A DNA stretch of 43,714 nucleotides from Burkholderiaceae bacterium. GTDB lineage: Bacteria > Pseudomonadota > Gammaproteobacteria > Burkholderiales > Burkholderiaceae_E. How positions within the stretch are numbered: position 1 is the first letter of the stretch; every line of letters starts with the position of its first letter. A program made the position numbers and the translations under genes. Under the pieces are notes generated by a model, which saw only the letters and a program-made list of their open reading frames with translations, had not been told where the DNA came from and did no database searches. Location: contig JAMLIS010000023.1 in the NCBI GenBank assembly GCA_023954015.1, forward strand, positions 1-43,714, read 5' to 3'. Below are positions 1 through 10,969 of this stretch, piece after piece.

Positions 1-561
1 GCCGAGCCCGGCAACCGGCTCGGGCCCAGGGCCGTGAAGCACCTGCTGGCCGAGATGGCGCGCCGGGGCGTGCGCACGCACCTGGGCCACAAGCTCGTGC
101 GCTTCGACGCCGACCGCGTGGTCACCGAGGGCGGCGAGTTCCCGGCCGACCTGATCCTGTTCATGCCGGGGATGACCGGCAACGCGTGGTTCGACGCGAC
201 CGACCTGCCGCGTTCGCCGGGCGGCCTCGTTCAGGCCGATGCGCAGTGCCGCGTGCCGGGCCGGGAGCGCGTCTACGTGGTCGGCGACTCGGGAAGCTTT
301 CCCGGGCCTGACTGGATGCCCAAGCAGGCCCACATGGCCGACCTGCAGGCCGCGGCCGCCGCGGCGAACCTGCTCGCCGACCTGCGGGGCAGGGCATCGA
401 GCGAGACCTTCAAGGTCGAGCTCGTCTGCATCGTCGACGCGATCGACCGGGGCACGCTTGTGTATCGCGACCCCGGCCGCAACGTGCTGCTGCCGTCGGC
501 GCGCGTGTTTCACTGGGCCAAGCGGGCCTTCGAGTGGAACTACCTGCGCCGCTACCGCTGA
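1..561 (+). CDS. Sulfide:quinone oxidoreductase-like FAD protein, C-terminal part (5' end outside window)
   Basis: The reading frame is open from the first base of the window, so the gene is cut at its 5' end and about 186 C-terminal residues are seen. The stretch VYVVGDSGSFPGPDWMPKQA is the second FAD-binding segment of the SQR/FCSD/NDH-2 flavoprotein family: the Asp of VVGD binds the FAD ribityl chain and is followed by the usual K-Q-A-H region. A Cys in ELVCIVD near the C-terminus lies where SQRs carry a redox-active cysteine, and the tail is rich in Trp, Arg and Tyr, as in membrane-associated SQRs. The expected role is transfer of electrons from sulfide to quinone. A type-II NADH dehydrogenase-like enzyme is the main alternative because the N-terminal domain is missing. 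The next gene starts 28 bases before this one ends. Confidence 0.75.
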   Translation, partial: AEPGNRLGPRAVKHLLAEMARRGVRTHLGHKLVRFDADRVVTEGGEFPADLILFMPGMTGNAWFDATDLPRSPGGLVQADAQCRVPGRERVYVVGDSGSFPGPDWMPKQAHMADLQAAAAAANLLADLRGRASSETFKVELVCIVDAIDRGTLVYRDPGRNVLLPSARVFHWAKRAFEWNYLRRYR

Positions 562-1025
562 GCGCCCCGTTGTCCGGATCTCCAGAACGGCCCGCGCAGG
601 CGGCACCGCAGCCCAGCGTCTACGAGCGCATCGGCGGCGCCGACGGCGTGCGGGCGCTGGTCGCGCGCTTCTACGAGCTGATGGACGAACTGCCCGAGGC
701 GTACCGGGTGCGGCGGCTGCACCCGGAGAGCCTGGCGGGCAGCGCCGACAGCCTGTTCAAGTTCCTCAGCGGCTGGTTCGGCGGGCCGCCGCTCTACGTC
801 GCCGAGCGCGGCCACCCGAGGCTCAGGATGCGGCACCTGCCGTACGCGATCGGTCCGGCCGAGCGCGACGAATGGCTGCTGTGCATGCGCCAGGCGCTGG
901 CCGAGCTGGTGACGGACGACGCGCTGCGCGCAGGGGTCGATCGCGCTTTCACCGAGATGGCCGACCACATGGTCAACACCGAAGCGAGCGACGTTCGGGG
1001 GCCCGCGGAGGCGGGGCGGGCGTAA
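534..1025 (+). CDS. Group II truncated haemoglobin
   Basis: A 163-residue protein with the 2-on-2 globin pattern: YERIGG near residue 30, a Tyr in FYELM (position B10), FLSGWFGGP in the E-helix region, the proximal His in RMRHLPYAI and a Trp in DEWLLCM (position G8). The G8 Trp is typical of group II (trHbO) proteins, which bind O2 or NO and often act in NO or redox protection. The ATG at 534 overlaps the end of the SQR-like gene in another frame. A TTG at 570 is a possible shorter start, since the first 25 residues are a Pro/Ala-rich extension outside the globin fold. The overlap implies co-transcription and translational coupling with the flavoprotein, which suggests a redox partnership; that partnership is inference. 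Confidence 0.88.
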   Translation: MELPAPLPLSAPLSGSPERPAQAAPQPSVYERIGGADGVRALVARFYELMDELPEAYRVRRLHPESLAGSADSLFKFLSGWFGGPPLYVAERGHPRLRMRHLPYAIGPAERDEWLLCMRQALAELVTDDALRAGVDRAFTEMADHMVNTEASDVRGPAEAGRA

Positions 1026-1148
1026 CGCGAGCGGGGGGAGGCGCAGCGAGCGAAAGAGGGGAGCGGAGGCGATCGCCGGCACTCCGGCTGATCGCCCGCA
1101 TCGCCCGAGGTCCGGCGAACGGGCCCCGGGCAAGCAGTGTCGGCGACG

Positions 1149-1352
1149 TCAGGCCGACTGGATGTTTGACGCCTGCTTGCCTTTCGGGCCCGCGACGACG
1201 TCGAACTGGACCTTCTGACCTTCCTTCAGCGTCTTGAAGCCGTTCATCTGGATCGCCGAGAAGTGCGCGAACAGATCCTCTCCTCCATCGTCGGGGGTGA
1301 TGAAGCCGTACCCCTTGGAATCGTTGAACCACTTGACGGTGCCTGTAGCCAT
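1149..1352 (-). CDS. Cold-shock domain protein (CspA family)
   Basis: A complete 67-residue cold-shock protein. It begins [10 protein letters not shown] and carries both RNA-binding motifs, KGYGFITP (RNP1) and DLFAHFSAI (RNP2). Such proteins bind single-stranded RNA or DNA and melt mRNA structure as chaperones. Length and motifs fit exactly, so the family call is secure. Several csp paralogues usually exist per genome, so a specific symbol is not given. The gene is monocistronic and divergent from clpS, with a promoter about 195 bases upstream that gives a long leader. The convergent stretch 1026-1148 downstream shows no clear terminator. Confidence 0.95.
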   Translation of the reverse strand: MATGTVKWFNDSKGYGFITPDDGGEDLFAHFSAIQMNGFKTLKEGQKVQFDVVAGPKGKQASNIQSA

Positions 1353-1540
1353 GCCTGCCTATCCTTCAATGCCAATGGACAAGGTCGGCCAGACCAGAGG
1401 CTGCAGAGAGCGAGGCGCGACGCGCCGGGATCCCACTGACACGACCAGTTGTGCAACCGGTGCCTTGAAAGCAGTGGCGCCGCACCCCAACTGCCGAGAA
1501 CCACGGAAGCGAGGCGTCTGCGGGAAAGACCCCGGATAGC
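1353..1540 (-). promoter_or_regulatory. Long 5' leader of the cold-shock gene
   Basis: Between the predicted transcription start near 1540 and the ATG at 1352 lies about 188 nt with no supported gene on either strand. Cold-shock mRNAs commonly carry long structured leaders that act as temperature sensors; function here is inferred from length and position only. A weak purine run (AAGGAT) sits 8-13 nt before the ATG. Confidence 0.45.
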
Positions 1541-1546
1541 GCTCGG

Positions 1547-1575
1547 ATTCTTTGGCAAAAATGTTCCTTCGTCAA
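1547..1575 (-). promoter_or_regulatory. Sigma-70-type promoter of the cold-shock gene
   Basis: On the minus strand TTGACG (1575-1570) is followed by exactly 17 nt and then AAGAAT (1552-1547). This is the best -35/-10 pair seen in the window and it points at the cold-shock gene. No other minus-strand gene lies between. Confidence 0.65.
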
Positions 1576-1647
1576 GGGTCGTTCGGCAAAACCCTGACAG
1601 CTTCGTGAACGCGGTCACGGTCGTCGGAAAAGGCCTCCTATCCGTTG

Positions 1648-1675
1648 TTGCATGGGGTGGACGACTCGCTAGAAT
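1648..1675 (+). promoter_or_regulatory. clpS promoter, -10 seven bases from the start codon
   Basis: TTGCAT (1648-1653), a 16-nt spacer and TAGAAT (1670-1675). The predicted transcription start is at or within a few bases of the ATG at 1683, so the clpSA mRNA could be leaderless. The earlier in-frame ATG at 1674 lies inside the -10 box and is therefore unlikely to be used. Confidence 0.5.
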
Positions 1676-1682
1676 GGGGTTC

Positions 1683-1987
1683 ATGGCGACACGGCAAGAT
1701 CCCTCCACGGTTCTGGAGCGAAAGGAATCGCGGCTGAAGCCGCCGCCGATGTACCAGGTGATGTTGCTGAACGACGATTTCACCCCGATGGAATTCGTCG
1801 TCAGCGTGCTGCAGAAGTTCTTCGGGATGGGCCGCGAGAAGGCGACCCAGGTGATGCTGAAGGTGCACCGGGAAGGGCGTGGCGTATGCGGGGTCTATCC
1901 GCGCGACGTTGCAACCACGAAAGTCGAGCAGGTTAGCAGTTACTCACGCCAGCACCAGCATCCGCTGCAGTGCGTGATGGAGGAAGC

Positions 1988-1991
<4 letters not shown>
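1683..1991 (+). CDS. clpS: ATP-dependent Clp protease adaptor ClpS
   Basis: A 102-residue protein, the usual size for ClpS. It has the core motif [13 protein letters not shown], whose Asn-Asp pair helps recognise N-degron residues, and the conserved [16 protein letters not shown] segment. ClpS binds the N-domain of ClpA and delivers N-end-rule substrates to ClpAP. The start at 1683 is preferred over 1674 because the -10 box covers 1670-1675. The stop codon overlaps the clpA start as ATGA, the standard coupled clpS-clpA arrangement. Confidence 0.96.
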
Positions 1992-4294
<2,303 letters not shown>

Positions 4295-4481
4295 GTCTTT
4301 CGTCTTCCCGGCTCGCGAGCTGGATGCGGAGTCGGCCGACGGCGCCATGACGCGGATCAAGGCACCGGGGTGCGGCGGCTGACAGCATGGGCTGCATGAG
4401 TCGAGGAATTCGAGGGGAGACGATCTTGCGGCGGGGCGCTCCTGCCTCGGTGCTGCACGTGCGTGGCTTCGAGGCCACCGC

Positions 4482-5081
4482 GTGAGGTTCGTTCGCAAGC
4501 TCCTCCACACGCTGCGCAGTTCACCCGGCCCCGGCGCGACGGTCGGAGGCCTGGTCGGCGTCGGCGTCGTCGCCGCGGCAGTCGTGGCGCTCGCGGCGTA
4601 TGCGCTCGTCTTCCATCCGCTGCTCGAGCGGACGAACACCACCGAGTTCTGCGTCTCGTGCCACTCGATGGAAGCCACCGTGTACCGGGAATACCAGACC
4701 TCGGCGCACTATGCGAACGTGTCCGGCGTCCGCGCCGGCTGTCCCGACTGCCACGTACCCAAGCCGCTCGTTCCCAAGCTGATCGCGAAAGTGCGAGCGG
4801 CCAAGGACGTCTGGCACGAGATTCTCGGCACGATCGACACGCCGGAGAAGTTCGAGGCGCATCGCTGGCGCATGGCCAATGCGGTCTGGTCGATGATGGA
4901 GCGCACCGACTCCATGACCTGCCGCAGTTGCCATTCGTGGGAAGCGATGGATGTCGACGAGCAGGATCGCAGCGCGCGCAGCAAGCATCGCGCGGCGCAG
5001 GAAGAGGGCCGTACGTGCATCGAGTGCCACAAGGGCCTGGTGCACAAGCGGCCGAAGGCTCCGGACGCCGCCGACCTGTAG
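4482..5081 (+). CDS. NapC/NirT-family tetraheme c-type cytochrome
   Basis: A 199-residue membrane-anchored cytochrome. One transmembrane segment (about residues 20-45, Gly/Val/Ala-rich) is followed by a periplasmic domain with four CXXCH haem sites: CVSCH (57), CPDCH (87), CRSCH (147) and CIECH (179). This is the NapC/NirT/NrfH layout, a quinol dehydrogenase passing electrons between the quinone pool and periplasmic partners. The start is GTG at 4482; the 187-nt gap to clpA shows nothing recognisable. It lies 75 nt upstream of fccA-fccB on the same strand, with no nitrate or nitrite reductase genes nearby, so its partner may be the flavocytochrome c (inference). Confidence 0.9.
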   Translation: MRFVRKLLHTLRSSPGPGATVGGLVGVGVVAAAVVALAAYALVFHPLLERTNTTEFCVSCHSMEATVYREYQTSAHYANVSGVRAGCPDCHVPKPLVPKLIAKVRAAKDVWHEILGTIDTPEKFEAHRWRMANAVWSMMERTDSMTCRSCHSWEAMDVDEQDRSARSKHRAAQEEGRTCIECHKGLVHKRPKAPDAADL

Positions 5082-5156
5082 CGGCGGCGCGCGGAGAAGG
5101 GGGATGTACGGGCGGGGCGCCGGCATTCCGCGGGTTGTGACCACGGAGGGGGAGCG

Positions 5157-5801
5157 ATGAGAAAGACGGCATTGGGGACCGCACTGCTGCTCGCGGGTGC
5201 GGCATGGGCGGCGGGCGCATCGGCACAGTCCGCGCCGGTGCCCGTACTGGTCGGGAACTGCGTCGCGTGCCATGGCACCGACGGCAACAGCGGCGGGCCG
5301 GCCACGCCGACCATCGCGGGGCTGTCGAAGATCTACTTCGTCAACGCGATGCTGGCCTACAAGTACGGCAAGGACACCGCGAAGATCGAAGCGGCGGCGC
5401 AGACGTTGAAGCTCGATGCGGACGACATCGAGGGCTTCGAGCGCCTGGCCACCGTGATGGACCGCATCGCCAAGGGCTACAGCGACGAGGAGATCGGCGC
5501 GATGGCCGACTATTTCGCGCGCCAGAACTTCCGAGCGGCCGAGCAGCCCTTCGATGCCGCATCGGCCGCCAAGGGCAAGGCGGTGCACGAGGACGCCTGC
5601 GAGAAGTGTCACGAGAAGGGCGGGCGCAAGGGCGACGGGTCCGGAACGCTGGCGGGGCAGTGGACGCCGTACCTCGGCTACACCTTCGCCGATTACGAGG
5701 CCGGACATCGCCAGATGCCGAAGAAGATGCGCGCGAAGATGAAGGACCTGAACGAGAAGGACTTCCAGGCGCTGCTGCAGTTCTACGCCAGCCAGAAGTG
5801 A
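5157..5801 (+). CDS. fccA: Flavocytochrome c sulfide dehydrogenase, diheme cytochrome subunit
   Basis: A 214-residue secreted protein. The Sec signal peptide (about 1-23) ends in an Ala-rich stretch with GASAQ. It has two class-I cytochrome c domains with CVACH at 35-39 and CEKCH at 148-152, and Met residues in the second half (for example HRQMPKKM) that could serve as axial ligands. Cytochrome c4-like diheme proteins look alike, but the gene immediately downstream is the FAD subunit of flavocytochrome c, which settles the assignment. It accepts electrons from sulfide oxidised at FccB and passes them to a small cytochrome c. A strong GGAGGGGGAG ribosome site precedes the ATG. Confidence 0.88.
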   Translation: MRKTALGTALLLAGAAWAAGASAQSAPVPVLVGNCVACHGTDGNSGGPATPTIAGLSKIYFVNAMLAYKYGKDTAKIEAAAQTLKLDADDIEGFERLATVMDRIAKGYSDEEIGAMADYFARQNFRAAEQPFDAASAAKGKAVHEDACEKCHEKGGRKGDGSGTLAGQWTPYLGYTFADYEAGHRQMPKKMRAKMKDLNEKDFQALLQFYASQK

Positions 5802-5811
5802 GGAGAAGACC

Positions 5812-7113
5812 ATGACGAATATCGCACGCAGGGACTTCGTCCTCGGCACCGGCGCAGCCGGACTCGCGCTGGCCGCTCCTCGCTTCGCGATCGCCCAGGG
5901 CAGGAAGAAGGTCGTCGTCGTCGGCGGCGGAATCGGCGGATGCACGGTCGCGCACTACCTGCGGCTCGCCGATCCGTCGATCGACGTGACGCTGATCGAG
6001 CCGAAGAAGAACTACCAGACCTGCTTCATGAGCAACGAGGTGATCGGCGGCGTTCGCAAGATGGAGTCGATCACCTTCGGCTACGACGGCGTGCGCAAGC
6101 GCGGCGTCGAGGTCGTGCACGACACGGTCTCCGCCATCGATCCGGCGGGCCGCACGGTGAAGACGACCGGTGGCGCGAGCCTCGGCTACGACCGGCTCGT
6201 GGTGGCGCCGGGCATCGACTTCAAGTTCACCGGCATCGAAGGCTACGACGCGACGGTCGCCGAGAAGATACCGCACGCCTGGAAGGCCGGTCCGCAGACG
6301 GAGCTGCTGCGCAGGCAGCTCGAGGCGATGGCCGACGGCGGCACCGTGATGATCTGCCCGCCCACCGCGCCCTACCGCTGCCCGCCCGGGCCGTACGAGC
6401 GCGCGAGCCTGATCGCCGCGTACCTGAAGCGCCACAAGCCGAAGTCGAAGGTGCTGATCGTCGACGCGGCCAACGGCTTCTCGAAGCAACCGCTGTTCAT
6501 CGAGGGCTGGAAGGCGCTGTACGGCTACGGCACGCCGAACGCCATGATCGAATGGATCAGCGGCGAACAGACCGTCGGCGGTATCGCGAAGCTCGATCCG
6601 GCCACGCTGACGGTGACCACCCGGTTCGGCGACAAGCACAAGGCCGATGTCCTGAACCTGATTCCGCCGCAGACGGCAGGCAGGATCGCCATCGACGCCG
6701 GACTCGCCGGCAAGGGCGCCTGGTGTCCGGTCGACGTCGTCACCTTCGAGTCGACGATCCACAAGGGGATCCACGTCATCGGCGACGCCTCGGTCGCCTC
6801 GACGATGCCGAAGTCCGGCTATGCCGCGAATTCGCAGGCGAAGGTCACGGCCGCGGCGGTCGTCGCGCTGCTGCAGGGCAAGGAACCCGGCGAGCAGGCA
6901 TACGTCAACACCTGCTACAGCCTGTTGAACGACAGCTACGGGATCTCGGTGGCCAACGTCTACCGCCCGGGCAAGGACGACAAGGGCGCGCCGGTGATCA
7001 AGTCGGTGTCCGGCGGAGTCAGCCCGCTCGGCGCGTCGGCCGAGTTCCGTCGCCGCGAGCTCGCCTACGCCTACAGCTGGTTCACGAACATCACGCACGA
7101 CGTGTTCGGGTGA
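5812..7113 (+). CDS. fccB: Flavocytochrome c sulfide dehydrogenase, FAD subunit
   Basis: A 433-residue periplasmic flavoprotein. The N-terminus is a Tat signal ([12 protein letters not shown], about residues 6-28), fitting export of a folded FAD protein. The dinucleotide fold [10 protein letters not shown] is near residue 35. [13 protein letters not shown] (Cys about 71) matches the cysteine that binds FAD covalently in Allochromatium FccB. Cys in [15 protein letters not shown] (about 182) and in NTCYSLL (about 367) match the redox-active disulfide. FAD domain II (VIGDAS) and a C-terminal FCSD flavin-binding domain complete the family layout. It oxidises sulfide to sulfur or polysulfide. It follows fccA by 10 nt, so the two are co-translated. 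Confidence 0.95.
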   Translation: MTNIARRDFVLGTGAAGLALAAPRFAIAQGRKKVVVVGGGIGGCTVAHYLRLADPSIDVTLIEPKKNYQTCFMSNEVIGGVRKMESITFGYDGVRKRGVEVVHDTVSAIDPAGRTVKTTGGASLGYDRLVVAPGIDFKFTGIEGYDATVAEKIPHAWKAGPQTELLRRQLEAMADGGTVMICPPTAPYRCPPGPYERASLIAAYLKRHKPKSKVLIVDAANGFSKQPLFIEGWKALYGYGTPNAMIEWISGEQTVGGIAKLDPATLTVTTRFGDKHKADVLNLIPPQTAGRIAIDAGLAGKGAWCPVDVVTFESTIHKGIHVIGDASVASTMPKSGYAANSQAKVTAAAVVALLQGKEPGEQAYVNTCYSLLNDSYGISVANVYRPGKDDKGAPVIKSVSGGVSPLGASAEFRRRELAYAYSWFTNITHDVFG

Positions 7114-7167
7114 AAGGCGGCGAAGGGGTGAGGGACCCTTCGCCCGACCCCCTGTTTTCCACGGCGT

Positions 7168-7173
7168 TATAGT
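7168..7173 (+). promoter_or_regulatory. -10 box of dsbB, six bases from the ATG
   Basis: TATAGT is followed by six bases and then the dsbB ATG at 7180, so transcription is expected to begin at or next to the start codon. The -35 region is weak (CGACCC-like). No ribosome binding site lies between the box and the ATG. Confidence 0.45.
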
Positions 7174-7179
7174 CGTTCG

Positions 7180-7701
7180 ATGAGGGATCGAAGCCGCGCG
7201 CTGCTGCTCGGCTGCGCGCTGTTCGCGCTCGCAGCGGTCGCGGCTGCGCTCGTGCTGCAACACGTGTTCGACATGCGCCCGTGCGCCTGGTGCACGTTCC
7301 AGCGGCTCGTCTACCTGGTCGTGGCGGCCTTCGCGTTCGCCGGCTGGGCAGCGGGCGCGAGCGTAGCGGCGCTCCGCGCGTTCGCTGCGCTCGCGGCGGT
7401 GGCGGCGATCGGCGGCGTCTGGGCCGCGCTGCACCAGCAGCTCGTTGCCGCGCAGGCGCAATCGTGCGCGTTCACCTTCGCCGACCGTGCGCTGATGCAG
7501 TTGCGGCTCGACGAGACAGTGCCGTGGCTGTTCATGGCCGACGCGTCGTGCAGCGAAGCGAACGTCCCGTTGCTGGGAATTCCGTTCGCGCTGTGGAGCG
7601 CCGGCGCATTCGTGCTGCTGACCGCGGGCGCGTCGTTCGCGGCAATGTCGACGAAGGCGCCGCGCTCGCGGCGCCCGTCGCTTCCGGAGGTACCGTCATG
7701 A
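7180..7701 (+). CDS. dsbB: Disulfide bond formation protein DsbB
   Basis: A 173-residue inner-membrane protein with four hydrophobic segments and the two periplasmic cysteine pairs of DsbB: CAWC at 35-38 (with the following Gln-Arg of FQRL) and Cys 96 / Cys 124. DsbB reoxidises DsbA and passes electrons to quinone. The FQRL segment after the first pair matches the conserved quinone-contact Arg. The stop overlaps the transaldolase start (ATGA), an odd pairing of a periplasmic redox enzyme with a cytosolic sugar enzyme. Disulfide formation would serve the exported cytochromes encoded upstream, but the separate -10 box suggests its own transcript. Confidence 0.93.
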   Translation: MRDRSRALLLGCALFALAAVAAALVLQHVFDMRPCAWCTFQRLVYLVVAAFAFAGWAAGASVAALRAFAALAAVAAIGGVWAALHQQLVAAQAQSCAFTFADRALMQLRLDETVPWLFMADASCSEANVPLLGIPFALWSAGAFVLLTAGASFAAMSTKAPRSRRPSLPEVPS

Positions 7702-8633
7702 ATGCGCTCGAACAGCTCAAGCAGTTCACCGTCGTCGTCGCCGACACCAGCGACTTCCGCACGATCCGGCAGTACGGCGCGCGTGACGCGACGACCAACC
7801 CGTCGCTCGTGCTCAAGGCCGCGCAGAAGGACGAATACGCGCAACTGCTCCGGCAGTGCGTCGCCGACCACGCGAAGGAAGACACGCAGTCGCTCGCCGA
7901 CCGCCTGCTCGTTCGCTTCGGACAGGAGATCCTGAAGGTCGTCCCGGGCCGCGTGTCCACCGAAACCGACGCGCGCCTGTCCTTCGACACGCAGGCGAGC
8001 ATCGCGCGAGCCCGGCGCATCGTCGCCTTCTACGAGGAGGCGGGCATCTCGCGCGAACGCGTGCTCGTCAAGGTCGCGTCGACGTGGGAGGGGATCCGGG
8101 CCGCCGAGCAGCTCGAGCGCGACGGGATCCACTGCAACCTGACGCTGCTGTTCTCGTTTCCGCAGGCGCTTGCCTGCGCCGATGCGGGCGTGACGCTGAT
8201 CTCGCCCTTCGTCGGCCGCATCTACGACTGGTATCGCAGCCACGAGAAGCGCGACTACGACCCCGAGGAAGATCCGGGCGTGCTGTCGGTGCGCCGCATC
8301 TACGACTACTACAAGAAGTTCGGCTATGCCACCGAGGTGATGGGCGCGAGCTTTCGCAGCATCGGGCAGGTTCTCGCGCTGGCCGGCTGCGACCTGTTGA
8401 CGATCAGTCCCGAGCTGCTCGGCCAGCTCGCGCAGTCCGACCAGCGCGTCGACAGGAAGCTCGACCCGCAGGCCGCGCGGGACAAGGAGATCGAGCGGGT
8501 TTCCTTCGACGAGAAGACGTTCCGCTACGCGGTCAACGAGGATGCGATGGCAACGGACAAGCTCGCCGAGGGCATCCGCACCTTCGCCGCCGATGTCGTG
8601 AAGCTCGAGCAACTGGTGGCGAAGTTGCGCTGA
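7698..8633 (+). CDS. tal: Transaldolase
   Basis: A 311-residue class I transaldolase of the TalB size class. The Schiff-base lysine is in [11 protein letters not shown] (K125), and [12 protein letters not shown] near the N-terminus is the conserved Asp/Asn-Pro-Ser motif. It moves a dihydroxyacetone unit from sedoheptulose-7-phosphate to glyceraldehyde-3-phosphate in the non-oxidative pentose phosphate pathway. The start at 7698 has GGAGG seven bases upstream, inside the end of dsbB, and overlaps its stop by four bases. Longer frames extending back into dsbB are shadows. Confidence 0.96.
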   Translation: MNALEQLKQFTVVVADTSDFRTIRQYGARDATTNPSLVLKAAQKDEYAQLLRQCVADHAKEDTQSLADRLLVRFGQEILKVVPGRVSTETDARLSFDTQASIARARRIVAFYEEAGISRERVLVKVASTWEGIRAAEQLERDGIHCNLTLLFSFPQALACADAGVTLISPFVGRIYDWYRSHEKRDYDPEEDPGVLSVRRIYDYYKKFGYATEVMGASFRSIGQVLALAGCDLLTISPELLGQLAQSDQRVDRKLDPQAARDKEIERVSFDEKTFRYAVNEDAMATDKLAEGIRTFAADVVKLEQLVAKLR

Positions 8634-8684
8634 TGCACCGGCGGCTGCGGTGCCGGTCGATGCCGCGCCGGTCGCTGCGGCCGC

Positions 8685-9176
8685 TCACCAGATCCCCATC
8701 GACAGGCCCGCACCGAGCGCACGGCCGAGGTCGCGCGCGCGTTCGAGCTGCGCCGGCTCGATGCGTTTCGGCGCGAGGATCTGCTCCGGGGTCTGCGCGC
8801 CCACCACGACGACGAGCGGTTGCGCGATCTCCTTCAGCCGCCAGCCGGTGGCGATGCGCGCGACCTGGCGCGCCGCACTCGTCCCGTCCGTACCCGCGCA
8901 GACGAGCGTCGCACAGGGCAGGCCGTTGACTTTTCCGAGCACCGGGTAATAGGTGCGGTCGAAGAAGTCCTTCATCATCCCCGCCATCGAGGCGAGGTTC
9001 TCCGGCGTGGCGAAGGCGAAGGCCTGCGCGGCGAGGACGTCGGCGGCGTCGGCCTGGTCGGCGCGCAGCGAGACGACCTCGATGCCCGGCTCCTCGCGAG
9101 CCCCTTCGGCGAGTGCCTCCGCAAGCTGGCGCGTGCCCCCGGTCATCGACCACCAGACGATCAGCAGGCGAGGCAT
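8685..9176 (-). CDS. Flavodoxin-like / NAD(P)H-dependent FMN oxidoreductase
   Basis: A 163-residue flavodoxin-fold protein. IVWWSMTGGTRQLAEAL at the N-terminus is the phosphate-binding loop for FMN (S-x-T-G-x-T/S), AFATPENLASMAGMMKDFFD is the second flavin loop with the helix found in NADPH:FMN reductase/WrbA-like proteins, and CAGTDG is near residue 95. Substrate unknown. It is the last gene of the coaBC-dut run and starts within a 17-bp tandem duplication that also carries the dut stop, so its start codon is present twice; only the copy at 9176 is in frame. It converges on transaldolase with a 51-nt gap. Confidence 0.82.
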   Translation of the reverse strand: MPRLLIVWWSMTGGTRQLAEALAEGAREEPGIEVVSLRADQADAADVLAAQAFAFATPENLASMAGMMKDFFDRTYYPVLGKVNGLPCATLVCAGTDGTSAARQVARIATGWRLKEIAQPLVVVVGAQTPEQILAPKRIEPAQLERARDLGRALGAGLSMGIW

Positions 9177-9197
9177 ATCAGCAGGCGAGGCATATCA
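9164..9197 (-). repeat. 17-bp perfect tandem duplication at the dut / flavodoxin junction
   Basis: GCAGGCGAGGCATATCA occurs at 9164-9180 and again at 9181-9197. On the minus strand each copy contains ATGCCTCGCCTGC, so the flavodoxin start region is duplicated. The upstream ATG (9193) opens a 10-codon frame ending TGA at 9161-9163, out of frame with and overlapping the true start. The dut stop codon lies at 9197-9195. Confidence 0.95.
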
Positions 9198-9638
9198 GCG
9201 CCCGGTGCTGCCGAATCCCCCGCTGCCCCGGACGCTCTCGTCGAAGCTTTCGACGACGTTCCACTGCACCTGCACGACGGGAACGACGACGAGTTGCGCG
9301 ATGCGATCCATCGGCTCGACAGTGAACGCGTCGCGGCCGCGGTTCCAGCACGAGACCATCAGCGGTCCCTGGTAGTCGGAATCGACCAGGCCGACGAGGT
9401 TGCCCAGCACGATGCCGTGCCTGGCGCCCAGGCCCGAGCGCGGCAGGATAATCGCCGCGAAATGCGGGTCGCCGATGTGGATGGCCAGCCCGGTGGCCAG
9501 CAAGTGCGCGGCGCCCGGTTCCAGCACCAGCGGTGCATCGAGGCAGGCGCGCAGGTCGAGTCCGGCGCTGCCTTTCGTCGCGTAGGCAGGCATCTGCGCT
9601 GCCAGGCGCGGGTCGAGGATGCGCACGTCGAGTTTCAC
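9195..9638 (-). CDS. dut: Deoxyuridine 5'-triphosphate nucleotidohydrolase (dUTPase)
   Basis: A 147-residue trimeric-type dUTPase with all five motifs in order: GSAGLDLRA (1), PRSGLG (2), [11 protein letters not shown] with the catalytic Asp (3), RIAQLVV (4) and the C-terminal P-loop-like [11 protein letters not shown] (5). It converts dUTP to dUMP, keeping uracil out of DNA and feeding thymidylate synthesis. The start is GTG at 9638 (begins [10 protein letters not shown], typical of the family); no in-frame ATG is available. It lies 34 nt after coaBC, the standard coaBC-dut pair. Confidence 0.96.
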   Translation of the reverse strand: MKLDVRILDPRLAAQMPAYATKGSAGLDLRACLDAPLVLEPGAAHLLATGLAIHIGDPHFAAIILPRSGLGARHGIVLGNLVGLVDSDYQGPLMVSCWNRGRDAFTVEPMDRIAQLVVVPVVQVQWNVVESFDESVRGSGGFGSTGR

Positions 9639-9672
9639 GGGCTGCGCCTGCGCTTGGCCGAGGGTGCGCGCT

Positions 9673-10878
9673 TCATCGCGTGATCCGGCGCGCGATTTCG
9701 TCGGCGAGCGCGCGCGCGAGCGCCTCCTTGCCGGCGCGGGGTAGGCGCCGGGAGCCGTGCTCGTCGATGAGCAGCAGTTCGTTGTCGTCGCGTCCGAAGG
9801 TGTCGGGGCCGATGTTGGCCACCAGCAGCGGGACGCCCTTGCGCGCGCGCTTTGCCACGCCGTGCTCTTCGAGCCTCTCGCTTTCGGCAGCGAAACCGAC
9901 GCAGTACGGGGCATCCGGCCGTCGCGCGACGCTCGCCAGGATGTCGGGGTTCTCGGCGAAAGCGAGTGCCGGCGTGCGGCCGCCGTCCTTCTTCCACTTC
10001 TTCGCGCTTGCGTTGGCCACGCGCCAGTCGGCGACCGCAGCCACGCCGACGAAGACATCGAAGCGACGCCCTTCGCGCTGCCCGGCGTCGAGCTCGGCCG
10101 TGACGGCGTCGTGCATGCGCTGCGCCGTGTCGACGTCGATGCGACGGATGCCGCGCGGGCTGGCGAGGGCAGTGGGCCCGGCGACCAGGACGACGTCGGC
10201 TCCGGCATCGCGCAGCGCGCGCGCGAGTGCGAAGCCCATCTTTCCGGAGGAGCGGTTCGTGATGCCGCGCACCGGGTCGATCGGCTCGAAGGTGGGGCCG
10301 GCGGTGAGCAGCATGCGCCGGCCGGCGAGCGTCTTCGGCACGAAGCTCGCGCCGATTTCCTCGACGAGTTCGACCGGCTCGAGCATCCGGCCGAGGCCGA
10401 CCTCGCCGCAGGCCTGGTCACCGCTGCCCGGGCCGGCGACCACGACGCCGTCGGCGACGATCTGCGCGACGTTGCGCTGCGTGGCGGGGTGCGACCACAT
10501 CTGCCGGTTCATTGCCGGCGCGACGACGAGCGGGCATTCGCGCGCCAGGCACAGCGTGGAAAGCAGGTCGTCGGCAAGGCCGTGCGCCAGCTTCGCCAGG
10601 AAGTCGGCGCTGGCCGGCGCGACGACGATCGCGTCGGCGCCGCGCGACAGCTCGATGTGCGCCATGTTGTCGGGTATGCGCGCATCCCACGCATCGACGA
10701 AGACGGGTTCGCCGCTGAGGGCCTGGAAGGTGGCGGGGCCGACGAAACGCGTGGCCGCGTCGGTCATGACGACCTGCACCCGCGCCCCCGCGCGCTGCAA
10801 CTCGCGCACGAGTTCCGCCGCCTTGTAGGCGGCGATGCCGCCGGTGACGCCGAGCACGATCCGTTTGCCGTCGAGCAT
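9673..10878 (-). CDS. coaBC: Bifunctional phosphopantothenoylcysteine decarboxylase / phosphopantothenate-cysteine ligase
   Basis: A 401-residue fusion (Dfp). The N-terminal flavoprotein CoaC part has [11 protein letters not shown], the active His in MAHIELSR (about 75), APAMNRQMW, and the catalytic Cys in [11 protein letters not shown] (about 157). The C-terminal CoaB part has [22 protein letters not shown], and the SAKKWKK lysine motif. It makes 4'-phosphopantetheine from phosphopantothenate and cysteine in CoA synthesis. It is followed closely by dut. Directly upstream is a short 14-bp tandem repeat and then the mscS-like gene, so it may be transcribed from the ribF-lspA side or from a promoter near 10890-10970 that is not obvious. 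Confidence 0.97.
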   Translation of the reverse strand: MLDGKRIVLGVTGGIAAYKAAELVRELQRAGARVQVVMTDAATRFVGPATFQALSGEPVFVDAWDARIPDNMAHIELSRGADAIVVAPASADFLAKLAHGLADDLLSTLCLARECPLVVAPAMNRQMWSHPATQRNVAQIVADGVVVAGPGSGDQACGEVGLGRMLEPVELVEEIGASFVPKTLAGRRMLLTAGPTFEPIDPVRGITNRSSGKMGFALARALRDAGADVVLVAGPTALASPRGIRRIDVDTAQRMHDAVTAELDAGQREGRRFDVFVGVAAVADWRVANASAKKWKKDGGRTPALAFAENPDILASVARRPDAPYCVGFAAESERLEEHGVAKRARKGVPLLVANIGPDTFGRDDNELLLIDEHGSRRLPRAGKEALARALADEIARRITR

Positions 10879-10898
10879 CGGGAGGTGGTGTGAAGGAT

Positions 10899-10935
10899 GA
10901 AGGGTGGAGGGTGAAGGGTGGAGGGTGAAGGGTAG
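10899..10935. repeat. 14-bp tandem repeat between mscS-like gene and coaBC
   Basis: GAAGGGTGGAGGGT at 10899-10912 and 10913-10926, then a partial third copy to about 10935. It fills much of the 91-nt gap between the two genes and may vary in copy number. Confidence 0.9.
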
Positions 10936-10969
10936 CGCGCTTGTGGCCGATGCGGTCCCTTCGCCGTCT

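Noticed and set aside
1674..1676. Earlier ATG start for clpS
   Set aside because: It lies inside the TAGAAT -10 box, so it would not be in the mRNA if that promoter is used.
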